Assembly (NCBI RefSeq): GCF_038095555.1
Contig: NZ_CP124591.1
Location: forward strand, 1 to 64,000
Direction of reading: 5' to 3'
From: Macrococcoides psychrotolerans
GTDB taxonomy: Bacteria > Bacillota > Bacilli > Staphylococcales > Staphylococcaceae
DNA: 64,000 nt
Part shown: positions 45,442 through 53,875 of the stretch, piece by piece
How the letters are laid out: each line of letters begins with the position of its first letter
Position numbering within the stretch: the stretch's first letter is position 1
Translations under genes and position numbers: made by a program
The notes under the pieces: generated by a model
What the model saw: the letters and a program-made list of their open reading frames with translations, nothing else
What the model was told of the DNA's origin: nothing
Database searches by the model: none

Positions 45442-47160
45442 CTACATTGAATCAAAAGTCCCATCTAGAGGACTTGATCCATTAGATGGACCTGTTGAAA
45501 AACCAAACGCTTCGGCATGTGATGTGTCTAATTTAATACTGTAGAAGGCTGCTTTTTTCTTTTGACCATTATTATCTGTGTATTCATGGCGTATACTATT
45601 TCGGTCTTTCTCTTGCGTAATAAGGTACCCTTCACTTAAGAGCGCTTTAATGACAACAGTTTTGTCCTGGAAGTTATTATCTATGAGCATTTTATTGAAT
45701 ACATCTTTTAATATGTCCGCTTTAATGTAATCATTTTTTGAGTCATAACTGATGAAACCGTAATTGCTAAAGTTATTATTTAACCATGAGTTCCTTGAGA
45801 AGTAAGCATTATTGGTCAGTATAAATTGCGTAATAGTATCCATAGCTTTATCGGCTATGTTTCGATTACTCACAGTATTCCAGTGATATTGAATTAATTC
45901 GTCCACTATCATAGTGGACTTTAACGTTCTTTTTAAAACGTGTTCGAGAATTTTAACGGATAACAGGATAATTGCATAATAATCGCTCATTCTTATGCCA
46001 GTATTAGACTTATCATCTTTGAGCTTTTGTATCATCATTGACTTGAAGTCATTGTATGACCTTACAAGACAGTCGAATTCCGACGTTATTAAAAATTCTG
46101 CGACTAGTGGAAGGATGTGTCCATAATGTTGTTTAACAATTCTTTTAATCTCATCCGAATTATGACTACTTGTCGTCCAAGGGTTATCGAATTCAATCAC
46201 TCTGACGTTTAATCCATCATTTTTTGCGGTCTTATTACTGTTTAATATGGAATGTTCTCCAGTACTGATAATGACAGTATTCCACGTGCGAACTTCTTTT
46301 GGAGTACCATCTTGATTTAGACGATTTTTTTCTCTGCCATCTGTTAGACTGTATATTGTCGAAGTCAGATCATTTGTTTTCACCATTGAAACTTCATCAA
46401 ACAGAATGGGAATACCATGATTATCAGCTACTGAAGTAATGATGCTATTAAGCGTAGCATTCCAGTTCTTGTATAAGCTTGTAGTTTCATTGTTCGGCGA
46501 TCCAGCTGTAGATAAAGCTAGCATTGCACTGGTTGTTTTACCGCTAGAACTATTACCGACAAAGTGAAACATCAAAGATTTTAATGGACTAATGCCTTTA
46601 TTGTTCATAAAAGCATTAACAAGACCGGATATACCGATTGCAGCTGCTAATTCAAGCTTGTGATTGCCTAGTACATGGGTATCGAACATCTTCATCCATT
46701 CATCGAAAGAACCACTTGGTTGTATTTTTAATTGACTCGATGATTCGGGCGGATACTGTAGTTGTGACGATGAATATGGCTGATTAAGCAAAATCAGCGG
46801 TTCATGATGACCTGGAATAAAGCCAATTTCTTTGTACTGTACTATCGGTTGAATTGAATTACGCATTATTTGAAGGGCAAGCGATAAATCTGCAACGTAC
46901 TTTTGATCTATAATGAAACCTTTCTTGATAAGGTTGGGTAAGTTGCTCGTCGATAGAATATCGCTGGATTCTTTGACTGAAGTGCCATGAGCATCTACTA
47001 AAACAATTACTTCGTCACTGTTTGAAACGTCCTTAAAGCGTTTAGTGACTGCGATGTAAGGAGCGAAGTTGATGCGTTTTTTTTCGCTTTTTGTTATATG
47101 ATATTTATGCCATCCTTCTTGATCCAGTGTATAATTTCCATACTTTTTTTCATTGTTCAT
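45442..47160 (-). CDS. cch: SCC MCM-like helicase Cch (DUF927, AAA+)
   Basis: 572 aa. A DUF927 N-terminal region is followed by an AAA+ core with Walker A GNSSSGKTT (202-210), Walker B PILFDEV (251-257) and a sensor-like NTVIISTGE. The C-terminal part holds winged-helix-like sequence. Related SCC Cch proteins are active MCM-like helicases, which led to the proposal that SCCs replicate after excision. The RBS AAAGGAATGG precedes the ATG. It is the first gene of cch-(20-aa ORF)-ccrA-ccrB. The last ~30 residues are a Ser/Gly-rich tail. Confidence 0.88.
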   Translation of the reverse strand: MNNEKKYGNYTLDQEGWHKYHITKSEKKRINFAPYIAVTKRFKDVSNSDEVIVLVDAHGTSVKESSDILSTSNLPNLIKKGFIIDQKYVADLSLALQIMRNSIQPIVQYKEIGFIPGHHEPLILLNQPYSSSQLQYPPESSSQLKIQPSGSFDEWMKMFDTHVLGNHKLELAAAIGISGLVNAFMNNKGISPLKSLMFHFVGNSSSGKTTSAMLALSTAGSPNNETTSLYKNWNATLNSIITSVADNHGIPILFDEVSMVKTNDLTSTIYSLTDGREKNRLNQDGTPKEVRTWNTVIISTGEHSILNSNKTAKNDGLNVRVIEFDNPWTTSSHNSDEIKRIVKQHYGHILPLVAEFLITSEFDCLVRSYNDFKSMMIQKLKDDKSNTGIRMSDYYAIILLSVKILEHVLKRTLKSTMIVDELIQYHWNTVSNRNIADKAMDTITQFILTNNAYFSRNSWLNNNFSNYGFISYDSKNDYIKADILKDVFNKMLIDNNFQDKTVVIKALLSEGYLITQEKDRNSIRHEYTDNNGQKKKAAFYSIKLDTSHAEAFGFSTGPSNGSSPLDGTFDSM

Positions 47161-47183
47161 ATTTACACCATTCCTTTAAAATT

Positions 47184-47222
47184 GTGTGATACTGATTTTA
47201 ATGTGTACAATCAGTACCACAC
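47184..47222. promoter_or_regulatory. 14-bp dyad upstream of cch
   Basis: Arms GTGTGATACTGATT (47184-47197) and AATCAGTACCACAC (47209-47222), one mismatch, 11-bp spacer, about 24-60 nt upstream of the cch start. Likely operator, or an initiator-binding site for Cch. Confidence 0.6.
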
Positions 47223-47340
47223 CGAGTTTTATTTAACGGTTGCTATGTTGCTTATGATACTTAAAAAATGGCTATTATTAAGCAGTGCTTATGTCAATTG
47301 AATTCTTATCGTTGGATTCCTATCAGCACTTCCATAATCG

Positions 47341-47982
47341 TCATTTTGCTTTCGAATAAATACGGTATAAAGGTAAGTATTCTCCACCTTGCATTCCTGA
47401 CTCACTATATGGATAGTTAAAGAAGGTACAATAAAGGTTAAAAACATTTAATAATGATTCAAAATTGGGTTCATATACTTCTTCATTAAAGCGGCTTGGA
47501 ATATGATCCCATATAGAACTCTCGTCAAAAATTTCTCCCTCTGGTACCTGGTGAACAGCTTCGAGCATATCTTCTAGCATTACAGCACCCTCTTTATCTA
47601 AGTAAAAGTCAAAACGTATACTTACGTTTTGCGCACCAGATGAATAAGTTTCAACTTCAAGTTGCTTATTTGAACCATAAAAATTATTTAGCTGCTTTGA
47701 ATCATTGTTGATATCTACAATTTCATAGATGTAGGGGGAGTTGCTGTATAAACCTTCTAAAAGTCTTAGCGATAGGGTTTTTGCATCTAAAGCAAACTTT
47801 TCAAACGATTTTTGTACTGCCCAGACATCATCTGAAGTCCAAATATCATCAAAATTCTTATTATTTTCCTCAACCTGATCTACCAATCTGTAATATGTGA
47901 ATCTGTCACCTGGTTTCATTTTCTTAGCTTCTGATATGATTGCTGTTAATAATTCGACTTGAGTTGTATTTAAATTTTCCAT
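47341..47982 (-). CDS. Unrecognised 213-aa SCC protein
   Basis: I do not recognise the family. Acidic, soluble, no signal or membrane segment. The N-terminal ~70 residues are helical and resemble a small HTH-like module (TTQVELLTAIISEAKKMKPGDRFTYYRLVDQVEE). The middle is beta-rich (VETYSSGAQNVSIRFDFYLDKEGAVMLEDMLEAV), and the C-terminal part repeats a PEGEIFDESSIWDHIP pattern that echoes the N-terminal KPGDRFTYYRLVDQV segment. This suggests two copies of one small domain. RBS AAGGAG. It is co-oriented with, and upstream of, cch. Confidence 0.65.
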   Translation of the reverse strand: MENLNTTQVELLTAIISEAKKMKPGDRFTYYRLVDQVEENNKNFDDIWTSDDVWAVQKSFEKFALDAKTLSLRLLEGLYSNSPYIYEIVDINNDSKQLNNFYGSNKQLEVETYSSGAQNVSIRFDFYLDKEGAVMLEDMLEAVHQVPEGEIFDESSIWDHIPSRFNEEVYEPNFESLLNVFNLYCTFFNYPYSESGMQGGEYLPLYRIYSKAK

Positions 47983-48041
47983 TTTATTTCTCCTTTGTTT
48001 TAATTGATAGAATTGAAGTTACATCAAGAGTGACAAACAAT

Positions 48042-48353
48042 TTAGGGTGCTAATCTATAGCATGGGATTATTGAGTATACCTTGTGATTTTTACTGTTTT
48101 TCCCATGGCATTTAAATATATCCGGATACATATTGGCAAGATCACTAAACAATATCCCCAAGCTCCTCATATGCTTAGGTTGTAAATTACTCATAAATGG
48201 ACTAATTTGTTTAAAATCAGCCATCGTAAATTTATCTGTACAACCGGATTTCGACCACTGCTTGCACTTAGGTAATACAATAGCGTTAAATGCGTTTTGT
48301 ACTTCAGGTGATTGCTTTGCAACCTTACGTAACTAAATCGACGGATGTGTCAT
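48042..48353 (-). pseudogene. ~100-aa SCC gene interrupted by an amber codon at position 7
   Basis: A strong RBS (AAAGGAGGT) precedes ATG 48353, and the frame reads MTHPSI, then TAG (48333-48335), then continues without interruption through KQSPEVQNAF, LPKCKQWSKSGC and MADFKQISPFMSNLQPKHM to a TAA at 48042. Past the stop there is no ATG until codon 45, and that one has no RBS. The composition looks like a small DNA-associated protein. It is probably a recent point-mutant pseudogene. Family not recognised. Confidence 0.6.
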
Positions 48354-48398
48354 GTTAATACCTCCTTTCATAATAAAGTGCTTACTAAATATTCAAGG

Positions 48399-48453
48399 TA
48401 TTGGATCCAATAACTTTTAAACATTCGTTATTGCCAATAATCTGGGCAATAAC
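48399..48453. promoter_or_regulatory. Palindrome and inverted repeat upstream of the amber-interrupted gene
   Basis: Perfect palindrome TATTGGATCCAATA (48399-48412), followed by GTTATTGCC (48427-48435) / GGCAATAAC (48445-48453). The TATTG half-sites are shared, so this may be a multi-site operator. Confidence 0.45.
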
Positions 48454-48525
48454 TTAACCGGTATAAGAATCATAACAACTACTAATTCATTTTTGGATGA
48501 GTGTGAAATAATAAAAAAAAAATTT

Positions 48526-48568
48526 AAAACCACTTCATCCCTTGATAGACATGGATGAAGTGGCTTTA
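48526..48568. terminator. Terminator downstream of the 486-aa gene
   Basis: CCACTTCATCC / GGATGAAGTGG stem with A/T flanks on both sides. Confidence 0.8.
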
Positions 48569-48592
48569 AAATTAATTATTTTTTGCCCTTTT

Positions 48593-50053
48593 TTATAATT
48601 CTTTATTTGATTGGCTATTACTTGTTCTAAAATTCTCAAGTTCTTTTTTGTAAGAATTTGTGATTATATTAATGTGAAATATACGATTTCTATTGTTAGA
48701 TGGTATGTTCTTGGATAGCTCTTCAATAATTTTTCTCTGAATTTTTAGATATCTCTTAGTAAATACGATTGGTCTATTCGTAATTTTCATTTGTATATTT
48801 GGATAGTATTTGCTCACTATTTCAGGATCAATATAACCGTCTATTTTTTTTAAAATCAAATTTATGTCTTCGATCATATACATAAAATACTCTTTAGGAA
48901 TTAATATTGATTTACTAAAATTCATCTTATTATAAATTAAAAACGAATGTAGCTTTTCTAACTCATATTTGGTTTTCAAAATTTGTTCAGTTAGTGCTAC
49001 ATTTTGATTTGCTCTTCTTCTATAGAATTTCATAATTTTAATTTTTTTCAAAATAGAGCTTTTTTTCTCAGCGGCATAGATTTTGTTTACGTAAGAAAAA
49101 GATTTTAATTTTTCTTTTCTACTTACTAGATGACTGCTCATTCTTAATAAATATTCTCTTAAAAATTCATCATAATCATAAGTTTTTCCAGCATGCATCA
49201 ATTTATTATCAGTCATTTTTGCTAAAGCGTTTATAGAAGTGCGCTTAAGCTCTCTATTCTTATTTTGAGCTCCATATTTCTTTTCTATTTCTAATGCAGG
49301 GTTATCGACAAATTTGGAATTAATCAACATTTTAACAATGAGTAAATCTATGCTTTTGTACTCTGTCGTTTCAAAAAGTTGAGAGCTTTCTATGGGGCTG
49401 TCTATAGGTATAAGCGATTTTTCGTACAAATCATAATCTATTTCCTGCACCTTTTTATATGCTTTTTTATTAATTGGAATTTCGGAATCTACTGTTTTAC
49501 GTTGTTCTACATATTCTTGAAGATGAAAATTATATATTGTTTCATCTATTGCTTTGAAAATTTGTTTTTGCAGTTCGATTTTCTTTTCTACAGAAAATTG
49601 ATTCATGTGGCTATAAATCTCTTGTAACTTTTGCTCAAAAGCATCTCCCGTTTGCAACCATTGTAAAGTATTTTGAAAAATATCTTTGCTAATAATATCT
49701 ATTTTTAAAGGTAAGATATCTATTTTATCTATGTCCTTCATTATTCCTCGGATAAATTTTATGTATTCAGCTCCATTAATATCATTTGTATTAAATGAGT
49801 TTTTATTATTTGATTGATTCAAAGGTAAGTTATCGATATTTTTTAAAAGTACAATCAACAATTCTTTAGATATACCATTAAAGGTGTATTGATTATTTTT
49901 TTCTTCCCCATTAAAGTTATGAAAATGTTTAAAATCAATGTTGTAAAACTTCTCTAACTTTTCAAGTTTTAAATTCAAAGCGTAAGATGAAATTTTTAGT
50001 TCCTCATAAATATCTTTTTTTGAGTACATCTTATCTAATACTTTTGTCTTCAT
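48593..50053 (-). CDS. Unrecognised 486-aa SCC protein
   Basis: I do not recognise the family. Very Lys/Asn/Ile-rich, mostly helical, with no membrane segment. Residues ~10-45 (YSKKDIYEELKISSYALNLK) look like a helix-turn-helix. Central helices and a basic region (KKIKIMKFYRRRANQNV) suggest nucleic-acid contact. RBS AGGAGG. It is divergent from the SEFIR gene, with about 260 bp between the starts. Codon use is more AT-rich than the core genes, typical of acquired cargo. Confidence 0.65.
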   Translation of the reverse strand: MKTKVLDKMYSKKDIYEELKISSYALNLKLEKLEKFYNIDFKHFHNFNGEEKNNQYTFNGISKELLIVLLKNIDNLPLNQSNNKNSFNTNDINGAEYIKFIRGIMKDIDKIDILPLKIDIISKDIFQNTLQWLQTGDAFEQKLQEIYSHMNQFSVEKKIELQKQIFKAIDETIYNFHLQEYVEQRKTVDSEIPINKKAYKKVQEIDYDLYEKSLIPIDSPIESSQLFETTEYKSIDLLIVKMLINSKFVDNPALEIEKKYGAQNKNRELKRTSINALAKMTDNKLMHAGKTYDYDEFLREYLLRMSSHLVSRKEKLKSFSYVNKIYAAEKKSSILKKIKIMKFYRRRANQNVALTEQILKTKYELEKLHSFLIYNKMNFSKSILIPKEYFMYMIEDINLILKKIDGYIDPEIVSKYYPNIQMKITNRPIVFTKRYLKIQRKIIEELSKNIPSNNRNRIFHINIITNSYKKELENFRTSNSQSNKEL

Positions 50054-50315
50054 TGACGTTTTCCTCCTATTTCTCTTATCAACGCAGCTATTGAATAGAT
50101 AGAACCATATAGGTCTTTGACCTTAATTTTCGCATAAACGATTTTTCATCTATAAAGCTAAGAAAATTATTAATATTCTTTGCAACATAATCCATACATC
50201 TTCTTATAGTTAAGTATTATAATAATATCAAATAAGCATCAATGTGAGATAATAGAATTAAAAATAATTGTTACAAATATTAACTTATTGAATTAATAAC
50301 AAGAGAGGGAAAAAG

Positions 50316-51239
50316 ATGAAGAAAAAGATTTTTATTTCATATGCATGGGACGAAAATGAGGATAAAAAAGTAGTTGATTTAGCAGAAATGTTGGAAGAGT
50401 ATAAAGAGATCGAGGTAGTATTTGATAAATGGGATGTAAGTAAAGGTAAAGAATTACCGCATTTTATGGAGCAGGGCATTCAGCAATCAGACTTTGTACT
50501 TGTAATTTGTAGCAAACGTTATAAAGAAAATACAGATAAAAGAGTGGGTGGTAGTGGCTACGAAGCAAGATTAATGTCAGATGAAATTTTAAGAAACGTT
50601 GGTGAAGATAGATTTTTACCTATATTATTGAATGAAACTGACAAAGATTCTATACCTAATTTTCTTAAAGGCAGAGTTTGGACTGCTCTATACCATGATA
50701 AAGAATCTAAGCAATTCAGTAATGAAATGAACGATTTATTGGCAACAATAGTAGGACATAAAAAGAAAGTAAAAGAGAAGACTAAGAGTGTCTTTGATCG
50801 TTTAGCAGAAACTAAGACTATTATCGATAACTATGATGAAATCAAGATTTTAGGAATAAAACAAGAGGAAGTTACTGTTCCTAAAATGGATGGAACAAGA
50901 GGCTCAGCCTTATATAGCATCCCCTTTTTATTAAATCAACAGCCTAGTCGTGAATGGAGCGAGATTTTTATTTATAAGTGGAACAATCCAAGAGTTTATT
51001 CAACGATGCATAGGTTCGGAAAAGCTCGTGTAGTTGCAGATAAAATTATTTTAGATGGAACAACAATTGAAGAGGTAAAAAATTATCATCGAGATACACT
51101 TATTATGTGTGTGAAAGATGCAAATAAGGATTATAAGAATATGATAGAGAAAAAAGCAGAACAACAAAAGAGGGAAAGATCTAGAATAAATGAGTTTGAA
51201 GAAGCACTAAAAAGAAATATAGATGATATTACATTTTAA
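50316..51239 (+). CDS. SEFIR-domain protein, probable antiphage effector
   Basis: 307 aa. The N-terminal SEFIR/TIR-like domain (about 1-150) opens KKKIFISYAWDENEDKKVV and contains DKWDVSKGKELPHFMEQGI, DFVLVICSKRY and GGSGYEARLM with a candidate catalytic Glu. The C-terminal domain (~190-300) is unassigned and ends in a coiled coil. Bacterial SEFIR proteins protect against phages, in at least one case by NAD+ depletion. It is a single-gene unit with RBS AGAGAGGG. Effector activity here is inferred from the fold. Confidence 0.8.
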   Translation: MKKKIFISYAWDENEDKKVVDLAEMLEEYKEIEVVFDKWDVSKGKELPHFMEQGIQQSDFVLVICSKRYKENTDKRVGGSGYEARLMSDEILRNVGEDRFLPILLNETDKDSIPNFLKGRVWTALYHDKESKQFSNEMNDLLATIVGHKKKVKEKTKSVFDRLAETKTIIDNYDEIKILGIKQEEVTVPKMDGTRGSALYSIPFLLNQQPSREWSEIFIYKWNNPRVYSTMHRFGKARVVADKIILDGTTIEEVKNYHRDTLIMCVKDANKDYKNMIEKKAEQQKRERSRINEFEEALKRNIDDITF

Positions 51240-51392
51240 AAAATAGGAAAAGCTTGTTAATGTCTTTGACAGGTTAACTGTTAAATTATATAGATAAAAT
51301 TAAGCGTCGAACTGCATTCAGTTGTAGTTCGACTTTTATATAATCACATGCTACATTGATTGTAATAATACAATGTGTTAGAGGTGTGAAAT

Positions 51393-52622
51393 ATGGAAAT
51401 GAATCGTTTTGATATATATAAAGAGCTATGGACAAAATCACGAACTGCGTTTGCTGAGGAACATAATATCGAGTTTACTAACCTGAAGAAAGTCATAGAG
51501 GTACATAATATTCCATTACCTGATTCTAAGTATCTATATGATTACAGAAGAGGTGTTATTGGTACACTAACCCCTATAGAAGGTGAAGATTATATAATTA
51601 AGATAGATGAGAAACTCAGTGAAAAAACTAAGATAACAAATAAATGGTCATACTTTGATGATGATAAAATAGAAGAGATTTATAATGTATATACAGAATT
51701 GAAGATACCAGACAAGGTTAAGCGTCATCATAAAATCATTACTAAACATAAAGATTACCTGACATCTGAAAGAAGAAGAAAAAGGGAAGCGGAAATGAAT
51801 CCTTGGGGTCATAGTTATTACCGCCCGGAATCAATGAAAGTTTTGAATGCCTCCCATATTTCAAAAGAAGCATTGCCTGATTTTTATAAACTCTGTGATA
51901 CTTTATTTAGAGCGGTCGAGAGCTTAAAATTTAAGGTCAGTGTTGATGAAGAATACATAAATTTTCAAATACATCGCAAAGACAAACAAGTGAAGAAAAA
52001 CGATATAATGTTCGAAAAAATGAATGTGTTCCAAATAAAGTTAAAATTTAAAGAAAAGACGAAAAGAGTCAAAAGAGATGATGATCGATATTCTAGCTAT
52101 GATTATATCAATACGGGTTATTTCAAAGCGGAACTCATCGGAGTATATCCATGGAGTAACAATGTTCATGGAATAAATAGAGAGTATCCTGGCACAGATG
52201 ACCATGACAACTTACTCAAGAAGATTTTTGAGAGAATTTTTGAATTACCTCAGTTATTGCATGATGCAGAGATCGAATATATCGAAAAGCAAAATGAGGA
52301 AAAGCGCAAACGTATAGAAGCTGAACAATTAAGAAAAAGTAGAGAATCTGAATTTAATAAAATTAAATCATTAATCAGTGAATACAAGTTACATAAAGAA
52401 ATAAAGGCATTGACCGAGTATATTAAGGAATACAAGTTAAAGAATGCAACAATGGAAGAGATGATGTGGTATAAAGAGACGCTTGCTTGGTTGAAAGATG
52501 CTGATAAAGTTGATAAATCATTAGGTGATAGAAACCATGAACAAATAGTAAAATACTTATTAAATGAAATAAAAGAAAACGATGTTGATTTCTATGATCC
52601 ATCTAATTATAGATGGTGGTGA
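51393..52622 (+). CDS. Unrecognised 409-aa protein with HTH-like N-terminus and coiled coil
   Basis: The N-terminal ~50 residues (RFDIYKELWTKSRTAFAEEHN ... LKKVIEVHNIPLPDSKYLYDYRRG, divided here) resemble the HTH-like module found in proteins with the pattern LYELVWSxPMxxLAKxxGxSDxxLAKxxxxxxIPxPxxGYW. The central part is beta-rich. Residues ~280-345 form a long charged coiled coil, and the C-terminal ~60 residues are helical. RBS GAGGTG. It stands in the defence arm between the SEFIR gene and the AlbA_2/nuclease pair. No function is assigned; sensor or DNA-binding roles are possible. Confidence 0.65.
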   Translation: MEMNRFDIYKELWTKSRTAFAEEHNIEFTNLKKVIEVHNIPLPDSKYLYDYRRGVIGTLTPIEGEDYIIKIDEKLSEKTKITNKWSYFDDDKIEEIYNVYTELKIPDKVKRHHKIITKHKDYLTSERRRKREAEMNPWGHSYYRPESMKVLNASHISKEALPDFYKLCDTLFRAVESLKFKVSVDEEYINFQIHRKDKQVKKNDIMFEKMNVFQIKLKFKEKTKRVKRDDDRYSSYDYINTGYFKAELIGVYPWSNNVHGINREYPGTDDHDNLLKKIFERIFELPQLLHDAEIEYIEKQNEEKRKRIEAEQLRKSRESEFNKIKSLISEYKLHKEIKALTEYIKEYKLKNATMEEMMWYKETLAWLKDADKVDKSLGDRNHEQIVKYLLNEIKENDVDFYDPSNYRWW

Positions 52623-52673
52623 GTAAAGAAAAAACTTAGAGCAATATATTGATTATGCAAAGGAGATAACAAG

Positions 52674-53846
52674 ATGGATGTACAGGAAATATGGGATAAT
52701 AAATTATCTGAAGGACAGAAATTAGAATACAAAGAATTCAGTTTTAATAATGGTAAATTTAAAGATTTAAGTAATAATCATAAAACCAAATTGATGCAAA
52801 TTATTAGTTCGTTTGCCAATACAGAAGGCGGAATAATAGTATTAGGTATTGGTGAAGATGAGGATCATAATCCAAATAGATTGAATGATGTTGGAATTTC
52901 AAAAGACGGATTTGAAATGTGGGAACAGTCTTTTAGACAGTTGTTATCTAGTAAAATCAAACCAGTAGTACATGGTATTAAATGTACTCATGATACTATT
53001 GAAGATAAAAACGTGATTAAAATTGATATTCCTATGAGTCTTAATAAACCTCATGCAGTCAATAATGGTAGTAAAGATGAACTATTCATTCGATATGGAA
53101 ATCTAACAATTCCAATGTCTTATCAGGACATGAAAAATGCGTTTGAAAATAAATCTTATATTGAAAACAAGATTAATGATTTCAAAAATGAAAGAATTAG
53201 CATGTTATTAGGTGGAGAAATCATAGGTGATTTAGAGGGACAGTCAGTTATGGTTATTCATATAATACCTGAATTGAGTATGAGAGGAAATAATTATGTA
53301 AATATTCGTGACGTAGCGAATAATAAAAAAATTAAATTATTCAGTCCAGTCGACATGGATGGTCAATATATATACAACATGGATGGAATAATGAATGCAC
53401 ATCATTCTTATGAAGAAAATTTAAATGCATACACTCAACTTTTTCATAATGGAAGTATAGAAGTTGTTGAATCAAGGATGATGAATTATAAACCACTGTA
53501 TGCGAATGAAAGTGGGATTTATGATTGGAAGGAATTTGAAAAATTACTTTTTGATAATCTTATCAATTATATCAAGACGCTTGAAACGCTTGATGCTCCA
53601 AAACCATTTCATATATTTGTGACATTATTAAATATAAAAAATAAAAGAAGTATTGGTGATTTTGAATTACATCCTGTCAAACCATTCCCAAGATCAGTAA
53701 TTAACTCTTTACCAGCGTATATAACGGAAGATATTGATAATGCTGATTCGTTATATCCATTAATGGCTAGTCTTGCAAATGCATTTGGGTTTAAGAATTC
53801 AGGTATTTATACAGATGAAGGTAAGTTAATAGATAAAAATTATTAA
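52674..53846 (+). CDS. AlbA_2 (Schlafen-type) putative ATP-binding protein
   Basis: 390 aa. The N-terminal AlbA_2/AAA_4 domain (about 12-150) has the hallmark GQKLEYKEFSFNN, KLMQIISSFANTEGGIIVLGI and DELFIRYGNLTIPMS. The C-terminal ~230 residues are unassigned. AlbA_2 domains occur in regulators and in phage-defence proteins related to Schlafens. The next gene, 29 bp downstream, is a PD-(D/E)XK-type nuclease, so the two probably form one functional unit. RBS AAGGAGA. Confidence 0.78.
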   Translation: MDVQEIWDNKLSEGQKLEYKEFSFNNGKFKDLSNNHKTKLMQIISSFANTEGGIIVLGIGEDEDHNPNRLNDVGISKDGFEMWEQSFRQLLSSKIKPVVHGIKCTHDTIEDKNVIKIDIPMSLNKPHAVNNGSKDELFIRYGNLTIPMSYQDMKNAFENKSYIENKINDFKNERISMLLGGEIIGDLEGQSVMVIHIIPELSMRGNNYVNIRDVANNKKIKLFSPVDMDGQYIYNMDGIMNAHHSYEENLNAYTQLFHNGSIEVVESRMMNYKPLYANESGIYDWKEFEKLLFDNLINYIKTLETLDAPKPFHIFVTLLNIKNKRSIGDFELHPVKPFPRSVINSLPAYITEDIDNADSLYPLMASLANAFGFKNSGIYTDEGKLIDKNY

Positions 53847-53875
53847 AATAAATACTTTTTGGGAGAAAATTTATC

